Shown here: piece after piece, positions 25,780 to 30,730 of the stretch
Position numbering within the stretch: position 1 is the stretch's first letter
How the letters are laid out: every line of letters starts with the position of its first letter
Source of the DNA: a virus
Virus record (IMG/VR): IMGVR_UViG_3300030450_001181
Span: 1-32,395 of that record
Length of the DNA stretch: 32,395 nucleotides
Reading direction: 5' to 3' (one strand)
Made by a program: the position numbers and the translations under genes
The notes under the pieces: generated by a model
What the model saw: only the letters and a program-made list of their open reading frames with translations
Told to the model about the DNA's origin: nothing
Database searches by the model: none

Positions 25780-25943
25780 TTTCCTATTAGCTCAGAGTAA
25801 TTAACCTCTGCCCACTCAGTCAGAGCACGACGAGCCAGATCAGCTCGATCAATACCCATTTCAGAGGCGAGGTCGTCATACCTTTTGAATAGCTTGGGTG
25901 CTAGTACAACTTGAAGCTTTGGATTGGGTGTGGTTTCAGTCAT
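25761..25943 (-). CDS. Ribbon-helix-helix (Arc/CopG-like) putative regulator
   Basis: A 60-aa protein of the size and pattern of a ribbon-helix-helix DNA-binding dimer. A short beta strand (KLQVVLAP, residues 9-16) is followed by helix KLFKRYDDLASEMG, the turn IDRAD, then helix LARRALTEWAEVNYSELIG. It ends WEQVN. Its gene overlaps the RNA polymerase start by 19 nt, and its own ATG overlaps the stop of the 54-aa gene upstream (ATGA), so all three are probably co-translated. A repressor of early promoters is a natural guess; the 14-bp palindrome at 28571-28584 is one candidate operator. Function is inferred. Confidence 0.7.
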   Translation of the reverse strand: MTETTPNPKLQVVLAPKLFKRYDDLASEMGIDRADLARRALTEWAEVNYSELIGKWEQVN

Positions 25944-26100
25944 TTGAAGTTAGTCCTAGTTTGATGGGTACTTCTTCCTTCTCACAGGTGGATGAGTCTT
26001 TACTTGTGATATCAACCCATCGTTCACCTGTGAAATAGAAAGTTCTATCAGTAGCGGGATCAACAAACTGATCCCCTGCCAATGGATTGTTTGGATTCAT
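25936..26100 (-). CDS. Small early protein with a YFTGxxWV segment
   Basis: A 54-aa gene, MNPNNPLAGDQFVDPATDRT, then FYFTGERWVDITSKDSS and a Lys/Glu tail ending TSND. It overlaps the next gene by ATGA (25936-25943), which strongly supports it. The GD...FYFTGERWV pattern is a short beta-type element often seen in phage structural or small proteins, and is echoed in the 50-aa gene at 31082-31234 (YIFTGKEWV). Function unknown. Confidence 0.7.
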   Translation of the reverse strand: MNPNNPLAGDQFVDPATDRTFYFTGERWVDITSKDSSTCEKEEVPIKLGLTSND

Positions 26101-26106
26101 TGTTAG

Positions 26107-26424
26107 TTAGACGATGGAATTAGTACCCAATAAGTATGCAGCTTTCAAATGAAAGAGCATAAACTCATTGCATTCTTTTTCCTTAGTCCAACCATTTTCC
26201 TCGCACACTTTTTTGAATTGAGCTTCAAGTAATTCCTCTCGGCTTGCCTTCTCTAGCAGTGGTTGAGGTGCGTAAGTCCAGGCAGTATCATCTTCCCAAG
26301 GCAGTTGGAAATTACCTATATGCCACCCAATAGTTCGACTCCAAAATAATACTTTACCTTCATCATTAGCCTGTCCAACCTTAGGTGGATTAGTCTTAAG
26401 ATCGTAGGTTTTGAAACTACTCAT
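26107..26424 (-). CDS. Early protein of unknown function, 105 aa
   Basis: A 105-aa hypothetical protein with many aromatic and charged residues: FWSRTIGWHIGNFQLPWEDD and TAWTYAPQPL in the first half. A helical C-terminal half follows (EELLEAQFKKVCEENGWTKE, then MLFHLKAAYLLG). No motif is recognised. The ATG is immediately preceded by the ACCCACCACC leader motif, which here overlaps the end of the upstream gene, and the two genes overlap by 8 nt. It is a typical early host-takeover-type gene by position only. Confidence 0.75.
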   Translation of the reverse strand: MSSFKTYDLKTNPPKVGQANDEGKVLFWSRTIGWHIGNFQLPWEDDTAWTYAPQPLLEKASREELLEAQFKKVCEENGWTKEKECNEFMLFHLKAAYLLGTNSIV

Positions 26425-26611
26425 TGTTTTGTGGTGGTGGGTTGTTGATTAGGTGAAGAGCCCAGTCACAACAGAGCAAAGACTGCTGTGAGCTGGGTTC
26501 TGTTCCATAACGAGACAAGTGCCAAGCTCGATAGCATTGGAAGATCTCTCTGTCCTGTGCGTATCGGCTTGGCGTTTCCTTACTCTTCATAGTCATTAAA
26601 AAGCCAGTCAT
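26417..26611 (-). CDS. Small early protein of unknown function ending in Pro-Pro-Pro
   Basis: A 64-aa protein. The ATG at 26611 overlaps the upstream gene by 32 nt; internal ATG codons at 26596 and 26590 (MTMKSKE, MKSKE) are alternatives that shorten the overlap. The body is helical with paired Cys-Cys and Trp (YRAWHLSRYGTEPSSQQSLL, then CCDWALHL). The C-terminus, INNPPPQNNE, is encoded by the AACCCACCACC leader motif used by the next gene, so part of the coding sequence may exist for its RNA signal. Function unknown. Confidence 0.6.
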   Translation of the reverse strand: MTGFLMTMKSKETPSRYAQDREIFQCYRAWHLSRYGTEPSSQQSLLCCDWALHLINNPPPQNNE

Positions 26612-26828
26612 CCTGACGTTTACCTTCTATGCCTGCAATCAATGCATTAGCACTGAGCCTGCACTCTTCAACGATAATCTTAGGCAACTCTGAACGCAAT
26701 CTTTCTACAATCTTTGACATCTTCTCATGAGTCTCAGGGTTGGATGTCGTCATCATCCTTGACCATGACTCAACAAGTAGATGCTTCTCACTTTCGAGTT
26801 GTTGGTTGTAGCGTTTCATCGCACTCAT
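26580..26828 (-). CDS. Early helical protein of unknown function, 82 aa
   Basis: An 82-aa, mostly helical protein. MSAMKRYNQQLESEKHLLVE, then SWSRMMTTSNPETHEKMSKI and VERLRSELPKIIVEECRLSA form a long charged helix series. It ends DDWLFNDYEE. The ATG at 26828 overlaps the preceding 47-aa gene stop by ATGA, so the two are coupled. No family is recognised. Confidence 0.75.
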   Translation of the reverse strand: MSAMKRYNQQLESEKHLLVESWSRMMTTSNPETHEKMSKIVERLRSELPKIIVEECRLSANALIAGIEGKRQDDWLFNDYEE

Positions 26829-26968
26829 TTGCTTAGCCTCTCAATAAGTAAACGTCTTTGTTCCAACTGGTTACCCAGTGGTGACTTTTTAATTCCACTA
26901 GAGATAGAAAAAAAGGCCCAGCTCCCCGTCAATAAGACGAGGGCTGAGAGAATAACTAAACGATTCAT
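26825..26968 (-). CDS. Small single-pass membrane or exported protein, 47 aa
   Basis: A 47-aa protein with ATGA overlaps at both ends (upstream gene at 26965-26968, downstream gene at 26825-26828). It begins MNRLVILSALVLLTGSWAFF, a hydrophobic helix that could be an inner-membrane anchor or an uncleaved signal. SISSGIKKSPLGNQ and a charged helix, LEQRRLLIERLSK, follow. In a coding block of soluble early proteins, a tiny membrane protein could interact with host membrane or defence functions; this is speculative. The coupling makes it likely real despite its size. Confidence 0.7.
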   Translation of the reverse strand: MNRLVILSALVLLTGSWAFFSISSGIKKSPLGNQLEQRRLLIERLSK

Positions 26969-27213
26969 TTGGTAGTAGGAATCAGAGATAGAACTTCCTG
27001 CTTTGCTTGGCCAGCGAATTTAATCAAGCTTGCCCAGTATTGAGGGCAGTCAATCGAATAAAGATTGTGCCACTCATCAGCATGTAAAGCCCAGCGATTT
27101 TGAAAGTCTCTTTGATAGGTAGCAAAACTAATTAGTTCAGCATCTCTATCTTCAAGTGCCTTCTTCAATACCCTGTTCTCTTCTAATAAATCAGCGTTAG
27201 TTCTTCGTGTCAT
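26965..27213 (-). CDS. Early helical protein of unknown function, 82 aa
   Basis: An 82-aa protein beginning MTRRTNADLLEENRVLKKAL, which suggests an N-terminal coiled coil. A Trp-rich middle (FQNRWALHADEWHNLYSI) is followed by CPQYWASLIKFAGQAKQEVL. It is preceded by the leader AACCCACCACAAGGAG seven nucleotides before the ATG, an excellent Shine-Dalgarno context. It overlaps the 47-aa membrane gene by ATGA. No homology is recognised. Confidence 0.75.
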   Translation of the reverse strand: MTRRTNADLLEENRVLKKALEDRDAELISFATYQRDFQNRWALHADEWHNLYSIDCPQYWASLIKFAGQAKQEVLSLIPTTK

Positions 27214-27220
27214 TTGATAA

Positions 27221-27279
27221 CTCCTTGTGGTGGGTTCGAGGGATTGAGTCCCTCAGTCAGCCTAGTTAAAGGCTGAGGG
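27221..27279 (-). promoter_or_regulatory. Structured leader with alternative hairpins before the 82-aa gene
   Basis: On the minus strand, CCCTCAG at 27279-27273 can pair with CTGAGGG at 27256-27250 (7 bp), or nearby TCAGCC with GGCTGA (6 bp). The same GAGGG (27254-27250) can instead pair with CCCTC (27242-27238) around the 7-nt loop ACTCAAT. These hairpins share a strand and exclude each other, so the leader can switch. It ends in AACCCACCACAAGGAG, containing the Shine-Dalgarno of the following gene. The loop TTTAACTA of the first hairpin echoes the loop TTAACT of the hairpin at 27476-27495. Confidence 0.6.
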
Positions 27280-27285
27280 AGAGAG

Positions 27286-27453
27286 TCACTGTTTAACTAT
27301 GTTGATAGGCTTTGACTTATCAAGTTTTAAATCTTCTAAGTCTTTCTTTGTTATTACTTCCTTCATATTGGAAGCAACATCATCAACAGAATTAATATCT
27401 TTTAGATCTACTTCTTTAGAAGAATCTCCAAAAGAAAAAACTACTGAAGGCAT
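27286..27453 (-). CDS. Small early protein of unknown function, 55 aa
   Basis: A 55-aa, Asp/Lys-rich protein: MPSVVFSFGDSSKEVDLKDI, then NSVDDVASNMKEVITKKDLE and DLKLDKSKPINIVKQ. It is preceded by the shared leader AACCCACCACAAAGGAG with a Shine-Dalgarno 8 nt before the ATG at 27453, which is the main support. It is flanked on both sides by structured RNA elements and so is expressed as a separate unit in the early block. Function unknown. Confidence 0.75.
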   Translation of the reverse strand: MPSVVFSFGDSSKEVDLKDINSVDDVASNMKEVITKKDLEDLKLDKSKPINIVKQ

Positions 27454-27460
27454 AATTAAA

Positions 27461-27495
27461 CTCCTTTGTGGTGGGTTCCCTCAGTTAAGAGGGAA
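27461..27495 (-). promoter_or_regulatory. Leader motif with 7-bp hairpin
   Basis: Minus strand: hairpin TTCCCTC-TTAACT-GAGGGAA (27476-27495, 7-bp stem, 6-nt loop), then AACCCACCACAAAGGAG (27461-27477), which carries the Shine-Dalgarno of the 55-aa gene. The arrangement hairpin-motif-Shine-Dalgarno repeats at 28005-28038. Confidence 0.75.
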
Positions 27496-27544
27496 TAGCT
27501 AGGTCAGGGTTTGCACCTGACCCCCCGCTTTTACGGATTAGCTA
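27496..27544 (-). promoter_or_regulatory. tRNA-like RNA fold, copy 2 (no anticodon arm)
   Basis: Read on the minus strand. The 5' strand TAGCTA (27544-27539) pairs with TAGCTA at the 3' end (27501-27496), an acceptor-like 6-bp stem. A small D-like hairpin follows (CCG-TAAAAG-CGG, extendable by a U-G pair). Then a 7-bp T-like arm GGTCAGG / CCTGACC has the 7-nt loop TGCAAAC. The T-like stem lies directly against the acceptor stem. The stop codon TAG of the upstream 151-aa gene is inside the 5' strand. It is not a normal tRNA because there is no anticodon arm. Its partner is at 28041-28086. Confidence 0.65.
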
Positions 27545-27997
27545 AAGCAGAACTTTATTAGTTCTTACTTCTTCTGGGTGCTTGTCTGGAATTACTTCTT
27601 GGGTGGGTGCTTTTGGAATCATCCATTCCATATCGTAATTCGCTTTATAACAAGTCCAGTTTTCTAGGTTTGGATTCCATAAGTAGGAATATTCAATCTG
27701 TACCGTGTCATACATCAGGAATTCCCTTAGGTCTTCATGTTCAGCTGATGGACATTCCTCCCCTCTCATCTTGAAAGTTCTAATGATTGGTTGATCTAAC
27801 TCTTTCATGTTCCAATCTGTATTGGATCTGATACAGCTAATGTCTCCCCCTTCCATTAGATCTCTTACTTTCAGAGAGTTTGAAAAATGCCTCTTCAGTA
27901 CAACACCAAGCCATTGTGGATATCCATCCGAATGGTGATAAACAGATTCAATAGATCCGTCTTGGTTAAGGATTCCAATCCTTGAACGTGTAGACAT
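27542..27997 (-). CDS. Phage early protein of a widespread uncharacterised family, 151 aa
   Basis: A 151-aa protein beginning MSTRSRIGILNQDGSIESVY, then HHSDGYPQWLG, the recognisable opening of an uncharacterised phage protein family (MSTRSxIG... DGYP). The middle is polar with DLMEGGDISCIRSNTDWNMK. It ends EYSYLWNPNLENWTCYKANY, DMEWMIP and a flexible tail. No function is known for this family to my knowledge. Its leader is AACCCACCACAAGGAG, and its 3' end runs into the tRNA-like element copy 2. Confidence 0.85.
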   Translation of the reverse strand: MSTRSRIGILNQDGSIESVYHHSDGYPQWLGVVLKRHFSNSLKVRDLMEGGDISCIRSNTDWNMKELDQPIIRTFKMRGEECPSAEHEDLREFLMYDTVQIEYSYLWNPNLENWTCYKANYDMEWMIPKAPTQEVIPDKHPEEVRTNKVLL

Positions 27998-28004
27998 TTG
28001 ATGT

Positions 28005-28038
28005 CTCCTTGTGGTGGGTTGATCCCTCTTTCGAGGGA
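28005..28038 (-). promoter_or_regulatory. Leader motif with GAAA-tetraloop hairpin
   Basis: Minus strand: TCCCTC-GAAA-GAGGGA (28023-28038), a 6-bp stem capped by a GNRA tetraloop, then AACCCACCACAAGGAG (28005-28020) with the Shine-Dalgarno of the 151-aa gene 7 nt before its ATG. It lies directly downstream of the tRNA-like fold copy 1. Confidence 0.75.
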
Positions 28039-28040
28039 AG

Positions 28041-28086
28041 AGCTAAGGGCGGAATTGAACCGCCCTCTCGGCCTTACCGATTAGCT
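28041..28086 (-). promoter_or_regulatory. tRNA-like RNA fold, copy 1 (no anticodon arm)
   Basis: Read on the minus strand. Acceptor-like AGCTAA (28086-28081) pairs with TTAGCT (28046-28041). D-like hairpin TCGG-TAAGG-CCGA (28080-28068) has GG in the loop. T-like arm GGGCGG-TTCAATT-CCGCCC (28065-28047) has a 7-nt loop identical to a standard tRNA T-loop at T54, T55, C56, A57, A58. Acceptor and T stems are contiguous, 12 bp in all, the length of a tRNA acceptor minihelix. The upstream gene's last three codons and TAA overlap its 5' strand. No anticodon arm exists. Confidence 0.75.
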
Positions 28087-28301
28087 AACAAGGCTGGAAC
28101 TTTCTTTAATTCCTCCTCGTATTCGATTTCTCCCTCGTCGTCATCCATCTCCATCATTGTGATGGCTTGCTTGGCAAAATCCAATAGGCTTTCTTCGTTC
28201 TCTACGATGATTCGTAGGTCATCAACGAAGCCCTCTGGGTCGTGCTTGTAAGCCTCATAGACGAGAGCAAGTAAGACGGTGGAAGATACCTTCTTGTTCA
28301 T
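28074..28301 (-). CDS. Acidic early protein, 75 aa
   Basis: A 75-aa, strongly acidic protein with 19 Asp/Glu against 8 Lys/Arg, including MEMDDDEGEIEYEEELKK near residues 50-67. It starts MNKKVSSTVLLALVYEAYKH and is largely helical. It is the first sizeable gene of the early block, the place where T7 carries gp0.3 (Ocr), an acidic DNA-mimic that blocks restriction. There is no sequence evidence of relatedness, so an anti-defence role is only a guess. Its ATG directly follows ACCCACCACC, and its stop lies inside the tRNA-like fold. Confidence 0.75.
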   Translation of the reverse strand: MNKKVSSTVLLALVYEAYKHDPEGFVDDLRIIVENEESLLDFAKQAITMMEMDDDEGEIEYEEELKKVPALLANR

Positions 28302-28390
28302 GGTGGTGGGTTCCTATTCGGTTGTAGGTCGTAAGACCCTTGAGGTTCTGCCGAGATTGCCTCGGCATATCCATCATAGTCCCTAGACAT
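28298..28390 (-). CDS. Possible 30-aa leader protein at the start of the early block
   Basis: The frame MSRDYDGYAEAISAEPQGSY, then DLQPNRNPPP, ends TGA overlapping the ATG of the acidic gene (ATGA), the junction used by most genes of this phage. The final Pro-Pro-Pro comes from the ACCCACCACC motif, exactly as in the gene ending at 26417. Within it, TGCCGAG-GCAAT-CTCGGCA forms a 7-bp hairpin. There is no Shine-Dalgarno before its ATG at 28390. It may be a coding leader or a non-coding structured leader. Confidence 0.4.
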   Translation of the reverse strand: MSRDYDGYAEAISAEPQGSYDLQPNRNPPP

Positions 28391-28765
28391 TCTTTTGACA
28401 ATGGGCGGCTAAAAAGAAACACTCAGATTAACTGGCAGGACTGGGAAAATTCATTGACATTCAGTGATACCACCCCCCTCCCCCTCTCTGATCTTTCTGC
28501 GAAGGGGCACGGGGGGTAGCAGCTCTTCCTACATCCTGCGTAAGCCCCTCAGATTTTTGCAATAAAAAAGTAAGATCGATCTTAGATAGGGGGCGGATCT
28601 GTTTCTTCATATATGGACAGCCAGTGAGGGACTGTTATCTTTCGTGTGTTGATGCTCTAGGAATGTTCCCCATCACCCGATAGAGTGTCAAAGAAGGGAG
28701 TTCTCCTGTGGTGGGTGGGACTCCCGTACTATTTGTGATTAATATGAGGAAAATATCAATGAATT
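28391..28765. promoter_or_regulatory. Divergent intergenic region between early and terminase blocks
   Basis: These 375 nt separate leftward early genes from rightward terminase genes and should hold the early promoters, perhaps also the genome-end or packaging region. Structures seen: a long GC hairpin in which ACCCCCC (28472-28478) pairs with GGGGGGT (28511-28517) and CCCC (28480-28483) with GGGG (28504-28507); a perfect 14-bp palindrome TAAGATCGATCTTA (28571-28584); and a 6-bp hairpin (28696-28725). TTGACA occurs at 28395 and 28454 on the plus strand without a convincing -10 box. I could not place a transcription start. Confidence 0.5.
28696..28725 (-). promoter_or_regulatory. Leader-motif copy enclosed in a hairpin
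   Basis: On the minus strand GGGAGT and ACTCCC form a 6-bp stem whose 18-nt loop contains CCCACCACAGGAG, the same motif and Shine-Dalgarno as in the early leaders. No ATG follows at normal spacing. A TTG 11 nt downstream would give only 18 codons. It may be a remnant leader or a deliberately masked one. Confidence 0.5.
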
Positions 28766-28993
28766 ATGAAATCGACAGATGTATTAGCTGATGTCCATGA
28801 GTTATTAGCTCATTGGTGTTTGAATAAGTTGAGGGAAGGGGAAGTAAATGCGGCAGATCTGAATATTATTAGGCAGTTTCTGAAAGATAATCAGATAAGT
28901 GCACAACCAGTAGAGGAAACGAGCTTTGGGGAATTAGCTAAAGCACTACCTGAGATAGAGAATGTAGTGCAATTGCAGAAGAAGAGAGCATAG
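28766..28993 (+). CDS. Small terminase subunit, gp18-like
   Basis: A 75-aa protein directly before the large terminase, with the stop and the TerL ATG adjacent. T7 gp18 is 89 aa. It begins MKSTDVLADVHELLAHWCLN, then KLREGEVNAADLNIIRQFLK, a helical DNA-binding-type N-terminal half. A hydrophobic-acidic helix follows, and it ends ENVVQLQKKRA. TerS recognises the packaging site and stimulates the TerL motor. The start lacks a well-spaced Shine-Dalgarno (GAGGA lies 15 nt upstream). Transcription is rightward, opposite to the early block. Confidence 0.85.
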   Translation: MKSTDVLADVHELLAHWCLNKLREGEVNAADLNIIRQFLKDNQISAQPVEETSFGELAKALPEIENVVQLQKKRA

Positions 28994-30730
28994 ATGAAGA
29001 AAGGATGGGAGCCATTACCTGAACCCTTTAGTGGGGACTTCAGATATTTCTTGGTAGTGGTGTGGACGCACCTGCAATTACCAAAACCGACACCGATTCA
29101 GTTAGATATTGCTGAATATATGCAAGAGGGGCCTAAGAGAAGGATCATTGAGGCTTTTCGAGGGGTAGGAAAGAGCTGGATGGCAGCAGCTTATGTACTT
29201 TGGCTGCTTAGGAATGACCCACAGAAGAAGATTATGGTGGTGTCGGCTAGTAAAACAAGGGCTGATGACTTTGCACAGTTCTGTTTAAGGCTAATTAGGG
29301 AGATGAAGATACTGAAATGCTTAGATCCTGATAGGGATGAGCAAAGGAGTGCAAGTAATAGGTTTGATGTAAGGCCATCGATACCAGATCAGAGCCCATC
29401 GGTGAAATCAGTGGGTATTTTTGGGCAGTTGACTGGATCTAGGGCAGATTTAATCCTTGCTGATGACGTTGAGGTTCCAAATACTGCTTGGACAGTAGGA
29501 ATGAGGGAGAAATTACTGCACTCAGTGGGTGAATTCAATGCAATCTTGAAGCCTGGTGGGGAGATCATGTTCCTTGGAACGCCCCAGACAGAAGAAAGTA
29601 TTTATAACAAGCTGAGAACTAAAAGTTATCAGTGTCGTATTTGGCCGTCGAGATATCCAAAGAAGCCTGAGAAGTATGGAGATGCTCTCGCTCCAGTAAT
29701 CCTGGATAGATGTGTTGATAGAAAGAATATGCCAACTGATCCAGATCGTTTCTCTGATATGGATTTAGTTGAGAGAGAAGCCAGTTACGGACGATCACAG
29801 TTTACCCTCCAGTTTCAACTTGATACTACTCTTTCTGACCTACAACGCTTCCCTCTTAGGTTGAGTGACTTAGTTGTCATGGAAGTAGATCAGAATGCAC
29901 CAGAGAAGCTTGTGTGGTCTTCTGGTGCTGAATACAGGATCAATGACTTACCGACTGTCGGCTTTAGTGGGGATTATTACCATCGCCCTGCATTCATTCA
30001 TGGAGAGTGGATTGAGTTTCAAGGATGCGTAATGTTCGTTGACCCCTCAGGTAGGGGCATGGATGAAACTGCTTATGCAATAGTCGCTCAATTAAATGGA
30101 AATTTATTTGTATTAGAGGTCGGTGCTTTTAGAGAAGGTTATACAGAGCCAGTTTTAGAAGGTCTAGCCCAAGCAGCAAAACGACAGAAAGTAAAACTGA
30201 TTCTCCTTGAAGACCAGTTTGGACAAGGAATGCTGCAAAGCTTGCTCCAACCTTATTTGAGAAATATATACCCATGCACTATTGAACCAGTAAGAAGCAA
30301 TATGCAAAAGGAAAGAAGGATTATTAATGCAATTGAACCTGTCTTAAATCAACATCGATTGATAATTAATAGATCTGTCGTCGAAAAAGATTCACAACCT
30401 AGAGATGATGATCCAATAGAAACAGCCTTGGCATATCAGTTGTTTCACCAAATGACGCACCTGACTGTTGATAAAAATTGTTTACAACATGATGACAGAT
30501 TGGACGCATTGGCTGGAGCTATTGAATACTGGAATGAATCTCTTGCTATAGATGAAAATAGAGCCATTAAAGAACGTGAAACAGAACTCTGGGATCTTGA
30601 ATTGGCTGCATACAAGGGAGATCTTGAAGGGGCTCTCGACGCAAAAATACTTGGGATTCCTCTTGGGTCGCTCGCACAAAGTCGAGGAAAAGAAAACTGG
30701 ATCGCAGATAGAGAAAAAGTCGGACGTTAA
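28994..30730 (+). CDS. Large terminase subunit, gp19-like packaging ATPase/nuclease
   Basis: A 578-aa terminase close in size to T7 gp19 (586 aa). The ATPase has Walker A FRGVGKS (K60), a VVSASKTRADDFAQF motif, Walker B LILADD (152-157, D156/D157) and motif III MFLGTPQTEESIYNKLR (191-207). The nuclease has D349 in MFVDPSGRGMD, LLEDQFGQG near 403, and HDDRLDALAGAIEYW with D499/D500/D503. It drives DNA into the procapsid and cuts concatemers. Its orientation is opposite to the structural and early genes. Its last 179 nt overlap the ATG-initiated version of the next open frame. Confidence 0.95.
   Translation: MKKGWEPLPEPFSGDFRYFLVVVWTHLQLPKPTPIQLDIAEYMQEGPKRRIIEAFRGVGKSWMAAAYVLWLLRNDPQKKIMVVSASKTRADDFAQFCLRLIREMKILKCLDPDRDEQRSASNRFDVRPSIPDQSPSVKSVGIFGQLTGSRADLILADDVEVPNTAWTVGMREKLLHSVGEFNAILKPGGEIMFLGTPQTEESIYNKLRTKSYQCRIWPSRYPKKPEKYGDALAPVILDRCVDRKNMPTDPDRFSDMDLVEREASYGRSQFTLQFQLDTTLSDLQRFPLRLSDLVVMEVDQNAPEKLVWSSGAEYRINDLPTVGFSGDYYHRPAFIHGEWIEFQGCVMFVDPSGRGMDETAYAIVAQLNGNLFVLEVGAFREGYTEPVLEGLAQAAKRQKVKLILLEDQFGQGMLQSLLQPYLRNIYPCTIEPVRSNMQKERRIINAIEPVLNQHRLIINRSVVEKDSQPRDDDPIETALAYQLFHQMTHLTVDKNCLQHDDRLDALAGAIEYWNESLAIDENRAIKERETELWDLELAAYKGDLEGALDAKILGIPLGSLAQSRGKENWIADREKVGR

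Noticed and set aside
27496-28086. The tRNA-like folds as genuine tRNA genes
   Set aside because: There is no anticodon arm and no space for one (46-49 nt in all), and their 5' strands overlap ends of protein genes.
28395-28459. TTGACA boxes at 28395 and 28454 as sigma-70 promoters
   Set aside because: No convincing TATAAT-like box lies 16-18 nt downstream of either.
28461-28610. Minus-strand 49-codon open frame starting MKKQIRPLSK
   Set aside because: It runs through the poly-G/poly-C hairpin and the palindrome, has no Shine-Dalgarno and ends in a poly-Gly run; more likely non-coding.
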